Source: Paenibacillus uliginis N3/975
Lineage (GTDB): Bacteria; Bacillota; Bacilli; Paenibacillales; Paenibacillaceae
DNA: 64,000 nucleotides
NCBI RefSeq assembly: GCF_900177425.1
Contig: NZ_LT840184.1
Span: 5,701,787 to 5,765,786 of the forward strand
Direction: 5' to 3'
Below the pieces are notes generated by a model. The model worked only from the letters and a program-made list of their open reading frames with translations. It did not search any database and was not told where the DNA came from. Of this stretch, positions 1 through 9,114 are shown one piece after another; positions within the stretch are counted from its first letter, which is position 1, and every line of letters starts with the position of its first letter. The position numbers and the translations under genes were made by a program.

Positions 1-486
1 ATCTAAGAACGAATGCAGCCCTGTCTTGCGCGCAGTTTCAAACAGCTCGTAGGGCTGAAACGGCACGCCGTTCTCGCTTGAACGCAACAAAAACTCATAA
101 GCTACAATCTGTTCAGAACCGTCCACAATCGGCTGCATAAAACTCGTAAACTGCTTTTCCAAAATCATGTTAACAACATCAAAATGCTTCATGCGTTCCT
201 CAAATTCACGTAGTGGTATCCACTTATGCTGAACATCCGGTACAGCTCCTCCAGTCACGCAAAAGTTCAATTGCTGCCGGATGAACGGGGGAAGATCTTG
301 CATAAGCTGCATTAAGAAGAGCATTTCCTCACGATCACTGTAATGGACGGCACAGCTTTCCGGTGTCTCTTCCACAGCACAGCCGTTCTCACGGAACATC
401 AAAATCAGCTCGGCAAATACCGGACGTATATGAATGGTTCCCTGGTCCTCAATCGGTTCAATGGTGCTGCAGTTATTGCAAAACAT
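1..486 (-). CDS. EAL-domain protein (c-di-GMP phosphodiesterase family), 3' part outside window
   Basis: The open frame runs from an ATG at 486, preceded by a GAGGAGG ribosome site, off the left edge; 162 codons are visible. The N-terminus carries a CNNC cysteine pair and about 110 residues of unknown function. From about residue 110 the sequence turns into the start of an EAL domain: FMQPIVDG, then YEFLLR, where the usual EAL reads EFL with the glutamate kept. EAL enzymes hydrolyse c-di-GMP. The catalytic remainder lies outside the window, so activity cannot be judged. It sits just upstream of a GGDEF gene on the same strand, which suggests a local c-di-GMP module. Confidence 0.8.
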   Translation of the reverse strand, partial: MFCNNCSTIEPIEDQGTIHIRPVFAELILMFRENGCAVEETPESCAVHYSDREEMLFLMQLMQDLPPFIRQQLNFCVTGGAVPDVQHKWIPLREFEERMKHFDVVNMILEKQFTSFMQPIVDGSEQIVAYEFLLRSSENGVPFQPYELFETARKTGLHSFLD

Positions 487-570
487 GATTGTCCTCCTCG
501 GCAAGCTCACTCACTATCTATACTTCTTATCGGCATATAGCTTACAAAATCTTTGCAATTTTTAACATTT

Positions 571-2088
571 TTATGATGAAACTGTAGGTGAAGATTGGGC
601 ATAAAATTGCCAGTTTCTCCCATTCTCCTTAGCTGCATACATCGCAGAATCAGCTCGTCCGATCAACTCCTGATCATTCGCGGCATGATCAGGATATACC
701 GCGAGTCCAATGCTAGCCCCCGTCTGGATCTCGACTCCCTCCAGCTCATAGGGCTTACTCAAGTGCGCGCTAATCTGGTCAGCTAGTTCCGCCAGTTCTC
801 TATCGTCCACGGCAGGATAGACCATAACGGTAAATTCGTCCCCGCCCAGACGGGAAACAATCATTCGTTCACTGTCCAAGGAACACAGTCTTCGTGCTAC
901 CATTTGGATAAGCAGATCACCGGTCCGGTGACCGTAGCTGTCATTCACGGATTTAAACTGGTTCAGGTCCATATACAGCAGACCCAGCCTACTCCCCTTT
1001 TGGTCAGCATCCTCAATGCCCTCCATCAGACGGGCATTGAAATAACGACGGTTGTACAAGCCTGTGAGATCGTCATGATGGGCGAGATACTCACTTTGCT
1101 TCAAGCTGACGTGCAGACGCTCCATCAGCCGGTCATTTTCCAATTGGATGAGCACCTGACGAACCAGAATAAACAATACGCTAAGCGACAAGCCTGTAAA
1201 CAGTCCGCTCCATCCCTCGAATCGCTCCGTGATCAAATAAAAAAGCCACCCGAGAACACCGTACGGCAGCAGATACTTTACCAAAAACGTCCCAAATGCA
1301 GGCTGCTTGTCCTTCACGATGTCCTTTTCCCGCATTCCAGAAACCGAACGTACGCCCGCCATTCCGATAAGGAACACAGCCGTTGTCCAGAGCAGGTCCA
1401 AATAAGGGTTCGGAACAGCCCCCACCAAATCGACAGTAACTAAATAAAATAGGTTCCCGATTACAAAAGCCAAGCCACCAAAACAAAGATACACTGCAAC
1501 CATTGCCTGAACTTGCTTGGCATTAGCATACAAGACAAGTGTGAAAAATATCAGTATAATGCCGCACACTGGATACATCAGGTTTACCCAGAGCGAGGTC
1601 CCTTCTCCTTCTAGGAGGTAACCCTGCAGTTGAGGCTTCAAGAGATATTCCCAACTTACCGTAATAAAGACGATAAATATAATAACGATATCAAACATAA
1701 ACCGCAGACCTCTAAGCAGTCCTTGTTCGTATCCGAACAAATAGACTAGCCCTGTGGTAAACAACACCATCTCCATGGTCCAGAGCCAATCCGCGGTGCT
1801 CAGTTCAGCCAGATATTCTCCCTTGGTCCATATCGGATATGCCCATACGAACTGGGCTAATCCTTCGCAGATCAGTCCCAGCATGACCAACAGCCAAAAA
1901 ATCCGCAGCGATCCCATATGCCGCAAGGCAGCTAAAGCGAGGTATCCTGAAGCGGCGAGCGGCGCGATAACTGTCAGGACCCTCTGAACAGCCTCGGCTT
2001 CCGGAACCCAAAGCACAACCATAAATTGAACAAACAAATATATAACCGCCAGCCTCAGCGGTGCCATTCGTGCTATATTCCAGTTCAT
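571..2088 (-). CDS. Membrane-anchored GGDEF diguanylate cyclase
   Basis: A 505-residue protein. The first about 320 residues are largely hydrophobic, with roughly eight to ten membrane segments, followed by a short linker (QLENDRLMERLH) likely to form a coiled coil. The GGDEF domain starts near DDLTGLYNRRYF, and the active-site loop reads RLGGDEF with all signature residues intact, so synthesis of c-di-GMP from two GTP is expected. The inhibitory RxxD site that normally precedes the loop is not present (SERMIVS occupies its place), so product inhibition may be absent. The start at 2088 has an AGGGGG ribosome site. The membrane sensor part is not a family I can name. Confidence 0.9.
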   Translation of the reverse strand: MNWNIARMAPLRLAVIYLFVQFMVVLWVPEAEAVQRVLTVIAPLAASGYLALAALRHMGSLRIFWLLVMLGLICEGLAQFVWAYPIWTKGEYLAELSTADWLWTMEMVLFTTGLVYLFGYEQGLLRGLRFMFDIVIIFIVFITVSWEYLLKPQLQGYLLEGEGTSLWVNLMYPVCGIILIFFTLVLYANAKQVQAMVAVYLCFGGLAFVIGNLFYLVTVDLVGAVPNPYLDLLWTTAVFLIGMAGVRSVSGMREKDIVKDKQPAFGTFLVKYLLPYGVLGWLFYLITERFEGWSGLFTGLSLSVLFILVRQVLIQLENDRLMERLHVSLKQSEYLAHHDDLTGLYNRRYFNARLMEGIEDADQKGSRLGLLYMDLNQFKSVNDSYGHRTGDLLIQMVARRLCSLDSERMIVSRLGGDEFTVMVYPAVDDRELAELADQISAHLSKPYELEGVEIQTGASIGLAVYPDHAANDQELIGRADSAMYAAKENGRNWQFYAQSSPTVSS

Positions 2089-2348
2089 AAGCGTTCCCCC
2101 TGTAAAAGGTTAGCTTGTGTAGACATGATGTATGTAGTAGGCCTAAAGAATTATGGCATTTATCTATTGTAATGATACTTTTTACCCACCAAGAAGTAAA
2201 GAATAGAACGCAAAAGTGTAAGATTTGAACCTACCTGTGGAAGATCTTCTCCCTTATAAAATTCGTCTATCCCTACTTGACAACTAGGAATTAAATGCTA
2301 TGATTCTTTTAATTTCTTAAACTTTCATATATAAGGAGTGCTTGGAAA

Positions 2349-2732
2349 ATGACACGAAGACGACTGGATCATGTGGGTATTGTGGTGCGGGACCTGGATA
2401 AGACGCTTGCATTTTATACGGAGGTTGTCGGACTTGAGCTGAAAGGACGACTGACACATACGAACGGAGTCATAGAGCTGGCATTCCTCGGCTTTCACGG
2501 TGAGGACGAGACCGAAGTCGAGCTTATTCAAGGATACAGTGACTCCCTTCCCGCAGAGGGGACTGTCCATCACTTTGCGGTGAGTACAGATAACATTGAA
2601 GAAGAATACGCCCGGGTAAAGTCTCTGAATGTACCGCATTTAGATGAAGAAATCGTTACTCTGCCGAACGGACACCGTTACTTCTTTATTCATGGGCCCG
2701 AAGGGGAGAACATTGAATTTTTCCAGCGCTGA
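2349..2732 (+). CDS. VOC-superfamily (glyoxalase-fold) protein
   Basis: A 127-residue single-domain protein that begins with RLDHVGIVVRDLDKTLAFYT, the typical opening of the vicinal oxygen chelate fold, and ends with HGPEGENIEFFQ, matching the usual GPxGxxIE(F/L) end of methylmalonyl-CoA epimerase/lactoylglutathione lyase-like members. Likely metal ligands are the early His and the late Glu of NIEF. AAGGAGT precedes the ATG with good spacing. It stands alone between a GGDEF gene on the opposite strand and the TPP riboswitch, so context does not reveal a substrate. Confidence 0.85.
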   Translation: MTRRRLDHVGIVVRDLDKTLAFYTEVVGLELKGRLTHTNGVIELAFLGFHGEDETEVELIQGYSDSLPAEGTVHHFAVSTDNIEEEYARVKSLNVPHLDEEIVTLPNGHRYFFIHGPEGENIEFFQR

Positions 2733-2828
2733 GGATATCCATAGCTTCCAGTCCTTACTGGACAGATGTTGAACGCCGGACTATAATACACGTAGTTAAT
2801 CATAAATTATGTGAACAACTTCATAAGA

Positions 2829-2916
2829 ACCGGGGTGCTGGAATTGGCCGGCTGAGATTGTATACCTTAACATACTGACCCTTATACCTGATCTGGGTAA
2901 TGCCAGCGTAGGAATG
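2829..2916 (+). promoter_or_regulatory. TPP riboswitch (THI element)
   Basis: The conserved THI-box blocks are present in order: GGGGTGC (2832-2838), GCTGAGA (2851-2857), then ACCCTTATACCTGATCTGGG and TAATGCCAGCGTAGGAA (2898-2914). These form the thiamine pyrophosphate aptamer. An intrinsic terminator follows 48 bases later, so ligand binding should terminate transcription ahead of the uptake operon that starts at 3035. Confidence 0.96.
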
Positions 2917-2963
2917 TGTATTTAGTGGTCTCTTTATACCGCTATCAACCTTTGCGCTCGTAT

Positions 2964-2991
2964 GCGTCCCGAATATCGGGACGCTTTTTTT
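2964..2991 (+). terminator. Riboswitch-controlled terminator
   Basis: A 9-bp perfect stem GCGTCCCGA/TCGGGACGC with a 3-base loop is followed by seven T. It lies between the TPP aptamer and the first gene of the operon, the normal place for the expression platform. Confidence 0.92.
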
Positions 2992-3034
2992 GTGATTAGG
3001 TAAGTAGAAGTAAGTGTTCAGAAGGAGAGAGAAC

Positions 3035-4066
3035 ATGGTACGGAATAAAAGATGGATGTCCTTGGTGATAATCTGCGCGGTGCTGCTTGTCGTTGCCGGA
3101 TGCGGAAACAAAGAAAAGCCGAACAACGAAGGGGCCAGTGATTCGAACAAACCTGCTGCTGAGCTGCGGGACGTTCAGGTTATGCTGGACTGGTCGGCAA
3201 ACACGAACCATACAGGGCTTTACGCTGCAAAAGATCTTGGATATTACGAGGAGGAAGGGCTCAACGTCAAGATTGTACAGCCGGGTGCTGGCGGCAGTGA
3301 TGCTCTGGTCGCCTCAGGCAAGGCTGACTTCGGTGTCAGCTACCAGGAAAGTGTCACTCTCGCGAGAACTCAAGGCGTGCCACTCGTTTCGATCGCAGCT
3401 GTGATCCAGCATAATACGTCCGGGTTTGCCGCTCCGGTTGACCGGAATATTAAAAAAGCAGCCGATTTTGAAGGCAAATCTTACGGCGGTTGGGGTTCCC
3501 CTGTAGAAGAGGCTGTGATGAAATCGATCATGGAGAAGGATAACGCCGACGTAAGCAAGGTAAAAATGATTAATATGGGAGATGCGGATTATTTCACTGC
3601 CGTGAAGCGCGATATTGATTTTGCCTGGATCTTTTACGCTTGGACAGGTATTGAAGCCGAGCTGCGTGAAGAGAAACTGGACATGATTTATGTGAAAGAC
3701 TATTCAGAAGCGCTGGACTATTATACCCCTGTACTGGTAACGAGCGAGAAAATGATCAATGAAGATCCGGAACTGGTCAAAGCGTTCATGCGCGCTACAG
3801 CTAAAGGCTATGACTACGCCATTAAACAGCCGGAAGAAGCAGCTGCTCTCCTCTCCAAGGCAGTACCCGAGCTGGACAAAGATCTGGTGCTGGCTAGCCA
3901 GAAATGGCTTAGCCCGCTCTATCAAGACGATGCTCCTCGCTGGGGAGAACAGAAAGAAAGCGTATGGAAGGGTTATGCTGATTGGATGTTTGAACGTAAA
4001 CTGCTGGATAAGCCACTCGAGGCAGGCAGCGCGTTCACGAATGATTTTTTACCGGATAGCCCATAA
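3035..4066 (+). CDS. thiY: Thiamine-pyrimidine precursor ABC transporter, substrate-binding lipoprotein
   Basis: A 343-residue protein of the NMT1/THI5-like periplasmic-binding family, which binds pyrimidine precursors of thiamine such as formylaminopyrimidine or HMP. The N-terminal hydrophobic stretch ends in a lipobox (VVAGC), so it should be lipid-anchored outside the membrane. The body shows family features: VMLDWSANTNHTGLYAAKDL, GKADFGVSYQE and GWGSPVEEA. I chose ATG 3035 because AAGGAGAG sits at the right distance; a GTG 21 bases upstream would overlap that site. It is the first gene after the TPP riboswitch, which supports the substrate assignment. Confidence 0.93.
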   Translation: MVRNKRWMSLVIICAVLLVVAGCGNKEKPNNEGASDSNKPAAELRDVQVMLDWSANTNHTGLYAAKDLGYYEEEGLNVKIVQPGAGGSDALVASGKADFGVSYQESVTLARTQGVPLVSIAAVIQHNTSGFAAPVDRNIKKAADFEGKSYGGWGSPVEEAVMKSIMEKDNADVSKVKMINMGDADYFTAVKRDIDFAWIFYAWTGIEAELREEKLDMIYVKDYSEALDYYTPVLVTSEKMINEDPELVKAFMRATAKGYDYAIKQPEEAAALLSKAVPELDKDLVLASQKWLSPLYQDDAPRWGEQKESVWKGYADWMFERKLLDKPLEAGSAFTNDFLPDSP

Positions 4067-4111
4067 ATCGCAGAACAATAGATCCGATATAACGAAAGGA
4101 TGGAATGGACC

Positions 4112-4405
4112 ATGGCAAGTACACTGCTCAGCATTCAAGTGATTCCCAAGACGCCCGACGGTCGGGACAGCATACCTTATGTAGACGTAGCTATCAAAGT
4201 CATTCAGGAATCAGGTGTCAAATATCAGGTGAACGCGCTGGAAACGACACTGGAAGGAGAACTGCCAGAGCTGCTGAAGATTGTGAATGATATGCACGAG
4301 GCACTTTTCCAGGCGGGCTGCCCGAGCGTCATATCCCAAGTGAAAATCGCGCAAAATCCTGAAGGAATCAGCATGGACCGGCTGACTGAGAAATATCGTC
4401 CATGA
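4112..4405 (+). CDS. Thiamine-binding protein, MTH1187/YkoF-type small domain
   Basis: A 97-residue protein matching the thiamine-binding (DUF77, MTH1187-like) family: STLLSIQVIPKTPDG near the start, YQVNALETTLEGEL in the middle and AGCPSVISQVKI near the end. These small ferredoxin-like proteins bind thiamine or a related compound in the cytoplasm. The start at 4112 is preferred over an in-frame ATG at 4100 because AAAGGATGG then has proper spacing. Its stop overlaps the next start by four bases (ATGA), indicating translational coupling with the permease. Confidence 0.88.
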   Translation: MASTLLSIQVIPKTPDGRDSIPYVDVAIKVIQESGVKYQVNALETTLEGELPELLKIVNDMHEALFQAGCPSVISQVKIAQNPEGISMDRLTEKYRP

Positions 4406-5169
4406 GGATTTGGTGGAATCGTCTATGGCCGCCCTTTGTGGCGGTCCTCTTCTTTTTAACAGTGTGGCAGTTGGCTGTCTCCTTGTTCCATGTGGAAGAC
4501 TGGATCCTACCACCGCCTTCGGACATCGTCAGGGAAGCCGCTGCTGGAGCCGAAGATCTGCTCGGACATACACTTGCCACCCTGCAGCTGACACTAGTTG
4601 GCTTCGCCATCGGAACGGCTGTCGGTCTGGTCATCGCGCTGCTTCTCCATCTGGTCCCTTGGATGAAAACCGCACTGTACCCGCTTCTCGTCGTAAGCCA
4701 AAATGTGCCGACAATTGCGCTGGCTCCACTGCTCATGATCTGGTTCGGGTTTGGAATCTTACCAAAGGTTATTGTCATTACACTCGTGTGCTTCTTTCCG
4801 GTCGCCGTCTCAGCCATGGATGGTCTTGCTCGTACTGACCGGACGATGATGAATTACATGGAGATGGCTGGTGCAAGCAAATGGCAGACGTTCAGCAAGC
4901 TGGAGCTGCCTCATGCTCTCCCCTCCATCTTCTCTGGCGTCCGGATTGCGGCTACATATTCGGTCATGGGTGCGGTGATTGGGGAGTGGATCGGCTCGGA
5001 CAAAGGAATCGGATATTTCATGATGCTGCAGAAATCCGCGTACCGTACGGACCGCGTATTTGTCGCTATTTTTATCATTGTCTTGTTAAGCCTGCTCATG
5101 GTTGCGCTCATAACTCTGCTGGAGCGACGGCTCATCCGCTGGAATCCGAAGCAGGAAAAGTCATCATGA
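4402..5169 (+). CDS. thiX: ABC transporter permease of the thiamine-pyrimidine system
   Basis: A 255-residue inner-membrane permease with about six membrane helices. The EAA loop that docks on the ATPase is visible as NYMEMAGASKWQTFSKLELP followed by HALPSIFSGVRIA. It belongs to the binding-protein-dependent permease group used for nitrate, taurine and THI5-type substrates. The four-base ATGA overlap with the upstream gene and the following ATPase gene place it firmly in the TPP-riboswitch operon. Confidence 0.92.
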   Translation: MRIWWNRLWPPFVAVLFFLTVWQLAVSLFHVEDWILPPPSDIVREAAAGAEDLLGHTLATLQLTLVGFAIGTAVGLVIALLLHLVPWMKTALYPLLVVSQNVPTIALAPLLMIWFGFGILPKVIVITLVCFFPVAVSAMDGLARTDRTMMNYMEMAGASKWQTFSKLELPHALPSIFSGVRIAATYSVMGAVIGEWIGSDKGIGYFMMLQKSAYRTDRVFVAIFIIVLLSLLMVALITLLERRLIRWNPKQEKSS

Positions 5170-5200
5170 TACCAATCTACAATAAGGGAGGTGTTTTCGG

Positions 5201-6040
5201 GTGAAGACAGATCTGAACCCTGCGTACCAACAACACGAGATGGATCATCCGGACAACTCGGAACAGATCTCCTCTCCTGCGTTGGAAGCACGTGGTATCT
5301 ATAAGTCATTCCGGGATCGTAAAAAGGAAGTTCAGGTACTGGATGGTCTTTCACTAGCCGTACAACCTGGACAATTCGTCTCCATCATCGGACCGTCCGG
5401 CAGCGGGAAGAGCACGCTGTTTCACATTATAGGCGGGCTAACTGCACCGGACGCCGGTAACATCTGGATGAACGGCGTAGATGTAACTGGGCAAAAGGGC
5501 TTGATCGCCTATATGCCACAGCAACCTGCCCTCTTCCCATGGCGCACAGTCGAGGACAACGTGCTCCTTCCACGTGAACTCGCCGGCATGTCCAGGGTTC
5601 AAGCACTGGAGGAAACGCGCCTCTGGATTGAACGGGCGGGACTTACCGGATTTGAGAAAGCTTATCCGCACACGCTATCCGGCGGCATGCAGCAGCGGAC
5701 CGCTTTTCTGCGAGCGATGATGAGCCCGCAGGAGGTGATGTGCCTGGATGAGCCGTTCAGCGCACTCGACGCGCTGACCCGCAGCGACATGCAGCGCTGG
5801 CTGCTCGATATATGGGAGGAGCACCGCCGCTCCGTTCTAATGATTACACACCATATTGAAGAAGCGCTGCTTCTGTCCGATACGGTGTACGTCATGTCAA
5901 GCCGTCCCTCCTCCATTCTGCAAAAAATCGAGGTGCCTTTCCCTCGTCCCCGTCGGGAAAATATCCTGTCAGATCCGGCTTTTCTGGCCTTGAAACACGA
6001 CATCTCCACAATGATGCGTGAAGAGCTGCGAAAGCGCTGA
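5201..6040 (+). CDS. thiZ: ABC transporter ATP-binding protein of the thiamine-pyrimidine system
   Basis: A 279-residue ATPase with Walker A GPSGSGKST, Q-loop AYMPQQPALFPWRTVEDNV, signature LSGGMQQR, Walker B VMCLDEPFSALD and switch His in MITHHIEEA. The start is GTG with a strong AGGGAGGTG site. About 30 residues precede the ABC domain, slightly longer than usual. It energises uptake by the products of the two upstream transport genes. Substrate assignment rests on the riboswitch and the THI5-like binding protein. Confidence 0.92.
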   Translation: MKTDLNPAYQQHEMDHPDNSEQISSPALEARGIYKSFRDRKKEVQVLDGLSLAVQPGQFVSIIGPSGSGKSTLFHIIGGLTAPDAGNIWMNGVDVTGQKGLIAYMPQQPALFPWRTVEDNVLLPRELAGMSRVQALEETRLWIERAGLTGFEKAYPHTLSGGMQQRTAFLRAMMSPQEVMCLDEPFSALDALTRSDMQRWLLDIWEEHRRSVLMITHHIEEALLLSDTVYVMSSRPSSILQKIEVPFPRPRRENILSDPAFLALKHDISTMMREELRKR

Positions 6041-6048
6041 GCTTTTGT

Positions 6049-6102
6049 ACCGCGCGCAGCTCTCACCGTGCGTGTGGCGTTGCATGACAGAGGTCTACCA
6101 CA
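6049..6102 (+). repeat. Intergenic repeat, copy A
   Basis: A 54-base element starting 8 bases after the ATPase stop. It shares ACCGCGCGNAGCTCTCA at its left end and ATGACANNGGTCNACCACA at its right end with a second copy at 20340-20394; the 18-19 bases between these blocks differ completely. Both copies lie just downstream of a stop codon on the plus strand. I do not recognise the element. Confidence 0.7.
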
Positions 6103-6139
6103 GCGGGAATACGGCTGTATAAGATAAGGAGATGAAAAA

Positions 6140-6970
6140 ATGGCATCTGTTCATACAAAACCGGATATGGATTCTTTGAATTATCCCCTGATCGATGCTC
6201 ACATCCATCTGGATACATATCCAATAGATCAGCAGCTTTCCATTCTTGAAAGCCTGCCCGGATACGGCGTGGAATCCGTTATCTCCGTATCCATGCATCT
6301 GGAATCTTGCCAGCGCAATCTCGAACTGGCACGCCGATTTGTTGACCGCGTGAAACCCGCCTTTGGCTATCACCCTGAACAACAAATGCCGTCTCCAGCC
6401 GATATTGACTCCCTGTTCGCCTTTATGGAAAGCCATCTGGATGAGATGATCGCCGTGGGAGAAGTCGGGCTTCCTTACTATTCCCGGCTCGAAGCGCAAT
6501 CCAGCGGTAAGGATTGGGACAACCGCCCTTACGAGGACTTGCTGGAGCGGTTCATTATATTTGCCAAAAAGCATGACAAGCCGGTCATCCTTCATGCCGT
6601 CTACGAGGACGCTGATATCGCCTGTGACCTGCTGGAGAAACATAGCGTAACATCAGCTCACTTTCACTGGTTCAAAGGGTCGCCGGGAACGATCCAGCGG
6701 ATGGCTGATGCGGGCTACTGCATTTCGTTCACCCCGGACCTGCTCTACGAGCAGGAAATTCGTGAACTGGCGCGCCTGTACCCCGCCGGTCAGGTTATGT
6801 CCGAAACGGATGGGCCGTGGCCGTTTGAAGGACCGTTTCAAGGCCAGGTAACACACCCTCGCATGACTGCCGACGTCGCATCAGCCTGGGCCGATATTCA
6901 AGGTATCAGTCTGATGGAGGCACGCCGTATTTTGTATGACAATGCCCGGCGGTTTTATCGCATGAGGTAG
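6140..6970 (+). CDS. TatD-family metal-dependent hydrolase in the thiamine cluster
   Basis: A 276-residue TIM-barrel metallohydrolase of the TatD type. Metal-ligand motifs are present: DAHIHL, GEVGLPYY, ILHAVYED, HFHWFKG and SETDGPWPFEG. The GEVGLPYY motif lacks the Asp usual in TatD nucleases (GE(I/V)GLD), and the HAV motif lacks the usual Arg, so this is a divergent branch that may not act on DNA. AAGGAG precedes the ATG. The gene follows the riboswitch-controlled uptake operon by 99 bases with no terminator between, so it is probably co-transcribed and may process the imported pyrimidine. That role is inferred from context. Confidence 0.85.
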   Translation: MASVHTKPDMDSLNYPLIDAHIHLDTYPIDQQLSILESLPGYGVESVISVSMHLESCQRNLELARRFVDRVKPAFGYHPEQQMPSPADIDSLFAFMESHLDEMIAVGEVGLPYYSRLEAQSSGKDWDNRPYEDLLERFIIFAKKHDKPVILHAVYEDADIACDLLEKHSVTSAHFHWFKGSPGTIQRMADAGYCISFTPDLLYEQEIRELARLYPAGQVMSETDGPWPFEGPFQGQVTHPRMTADVASAWADIQGISLMEARRILYDNARRFYRMR

Positions 6971-6982
6971 ATCTAAAGAGCT

Positions 6983-7018
6983 GGGGCTGAACCAAAAGTT
7001 ACACTTGGCAGCCCCTTT
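6983..7018 (+). terminator. Terminator of the thiamine operon
   Basis: GGGGCTG pairs with CAGCCCC, with an inner CCAA/TTGG, followed by TTTAT. It lies right after the TatD-like gene and has no equal upstream of it, supporting one operon from 3035 to 6970. Confidence 0.75.
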
Positions 7019-7042
7019 ATCATGGAGTGAATAAAACCTAAG

Positions 7043-8245
7043 CTATTTTGTTAGCTGGTTATTGACCATTCGTCCCTTTTTCACCGGATTTCCCCAATAC
7101 GTAAACAGACGCCAAATATATTCAAAGGGTCCTAACGGAAGACGTTTTAGCCATATTTTACTGAATACAATCTGTAGTGCAAAGATGATAATGACCAGCA
7201 GCATCTGCCAAATTGGCTCGATCGTTCCATACCATCCGAGACCATAGCTGTAGAAGAGTAAGCCACAAAGAATCGATTGAAGAAGATAGTTAGTAAAGGC
7301 CATTTTTCCCGGGTAAGAAAAAATGTGCAGCACGTTCCGCCAAGCTCTCTTCTGATAAACCACAGCAAATATGCCGATATAAGCTAAAGTCAGCATAGGT
7401 GCACCAACAAACAATGCTACAGCTTCACCCCAAGATGGCAGTCCCTCTATTAATACCATGATGAGTTGTAGAGCAAGACCCACGCTACCTCCCAAAATGA
7501 TCAGCATCATGGTGATCCTACGTACCTCGTGCAGTATTCGACGTTTACAGAAATAGGCCCCCATTAAAAACATCCCTAATATTTGCGGGTAGAAGACCAG
7601 CATATTAAAGAAAGACGATATATAATCATTTAGCCGTTGAACGATAATCTGCTGATAAGTGCCCTCTCCATAGATCGCGGCATCCCGTTCTTGAAAATAA
7701 ACGCCCATCTGATGAGCATCCGCTTTACTTAAAGGCTCAAATTCGTTCGTATCTGTAGAAGAAATCAGGCTAGCTCCAGTAAGAAGAACCGGAACTATCA
7801 ATAACAGAGACAGTGACCAGATCAAAAGCGTTTTCGGTTTACAGCGCTGAAAGATTAATAGCAGAAAGCCTAAAATTGCGTAATGTGTCAGAATATCTCC
7901 ATACCAAATAAAGATTCCATGAATGATACCAAACACAAGTAAGGCAATCAGTCTCCGGACATAGATAGGGGTGAATTTCCTGCCTTTTGCCAGGCTGCTC
8001 TCCTGTAACAACACCATACCAAAACCAAATAAAAAGGAAAAAATCAACATGAATTTCCCATCAATAACAATGCCGCGAAACAGTAAAAAGATCTCATTGT
8101 ACCACCCTGACCATAACTCGGCCCCAAAAGAAATCGTTTGTAACGACGTCGTGAAAAAACTGATATTCGCTAAAAATATACCGAATAAAGCAAAGCCTCT
8201 TAAACTATCAATGAGTGTAATTCTTTGATGCTGAACGGTTGCCAT
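7043..8245 (-). CDS. DUF418 (YeiB-like) membrane protein
   Basis: A 400-residue protein with about ten hydrophobic segments. It opens with RITLIDSLRGFALFGIFLANI, the hallmark of DUF418/YeiB proteins, and has the DUF418 C-terminal part ending in LGPFEYIWRLFTYW. Members resemble acyltransferases and their substrate is unknown. AAGGAGG precedes the ATG. It is transcribed away from a two-component system starting 180 bases off, which could control it. Confidence 0.88.
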   Translation of the reverse strand: MATVQHQRITLIDSLRGFALFGIFLANISFFTTSLQTISFGAELWSGWYNEIFLLFRGIVIDGKFMLIFSFLFGFGMVLLQESSLAKGRKFTPIYVRRLIALLVFGIIHGIFIWYGDILTHYAILGFLLLIFQRCKPKTLLIWSLSLLLIVPVLLTGASLISSTDTNEFEPLSKADAHQMGVYFQERDAAIYGEGTYQQIIVQRLNDYISSFFNMLVFYPQILGMFLMGAYFCKRRILHEVRRITMMLIILGGSVGLALQLIMVLIEGLPSWGEAVALFVGAPMLTLAYIGIFAVVYQKRAWRNVLHIFSYPGKMAFTNYLLQSILCGLLFYSYGLGWYGTIEPIWQMLLVIIIFALQIVFSKIWLKRLPLGPFEYIWRLFTYWGNPVKKGRMVNNQLTK

Positions 8246-8424
8246 GTTCGTTCCTCCTTATCATTGTGCCTTCAGGTTAAGGTACAATAATAAAGAAAGT
8301 ATAAAGTTAAATGCGGATTATTTCCGTTCAACTGTTGTCCCCGGATTTCTTTATCCTTTCTTTAGAATTTACGTGTATGCTAGTTGGATACTATTTATTG
8401 ATCGCTATGTTTTGGAGGATTTAT

Positions 8425-9114
8425 ATGTCGAAGGAAACGATTCTGTTGGTTGATGATGAAGAAGAAATTATTAGTTTTATAAAAGATGCCCTTGAGCTTG
8501 AAGGCTATGAAGTATTAACCGCAGGAAGCGGACAAGAGGCTCTTATACAGAGCAGGCTTATGCCTACACTTATTATTCTTGATGTCATGATGCCTGAAAT
8601 GAATGGCATTGAGGTTTGTGAGCGGCTGCGGGAATTCACCGATTGTCCCATTGTATTTTTAAGTGCCTGCCAAAGTGAAACGGATCGAATTCAGGGCCTG
8701 GCGGCTGGCGGTGATGACTATTTGTTAAAGCCCTTCAGTCTGGCCGAATTAAAAGCTAGAATTCATGCCCATCTGCGGCGGGAAAAGCGAGTGCACACGC
8801 AAAGGGAGCAAGGAATGTTGCGTCTTCAGTCCCTGTTGATCGATTGTAAAGGCCATTCTGTAAGCTATAACGGGCAGAACATTGCCCTTACGAACAAGGA
8901 ATTTATGATTGTAGAGCTGCTGTCCTTGCATCAAGGACAGGTTTTTTCACGGGAACAAATTTACGAAAAAATCTGGGGTTTTGACGCAGAAGGAGACGAC
9001 TCCACCGTAACAGAACATATCAAAAAAATACGGGCTAAGCTGGCTGCGTATGCTCAAGACAAGAACTATATTCAGACGGTTTGGGGTATTGGTTACAAAT
9101 GGGACGTGAAATGA
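8425..9114 (+). CDS. OmpR-family response regulator
   Basis: A 229-residue regulator. The receiver domain has the acidic pair DDEEE near the start, phospho-acceptor Asp in LIILDVMMPEM, and Lys in LLKPFS. The C-terminal winged-helix domain ends with TVWGIGYKW. ATG 8425 is chosen because GGAGG sits 7 bases upstream; an upstream in-frame start at 8311 would add a non-homologous hydrophobic extension. Its stop overlaps the kinase start (ATGA), so the pair is translationally coupled. The stimulus is unknown. Confidence 0.93.
   Translation: MSKETILLVDDEEEIISFIKDALELEGYEVLTAGSGQEALIQSRLMPTLIILDVMMPEMNGIEVCERLREFTDCPIVFLSACQSETDRIQGLAAGGDDYLLKPFSLAELKARIHAHLRREKRVHTQREQGMLRLQSLLIDCKGHSVSYNGQNIALTNKEFMIVELLSLHQGQVFSREQIYEKIWGFDAEGDDSTVTEHIKKIRAKLAAYAQDKNYIQTVWGIGYKWDVK

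Noticed and set aside
904..1443. A 179-codon plus-strand frame
   Set aside because: It is antisense to the GGDEF gene, whose motifs are unambiguous; no independent coding evidence.
2821..3150. A 109-codon minus-strand frame
   Set aside because: It runs over the TPP riboswitch, its terminator and the start of the binding-protein gene on the other strand.
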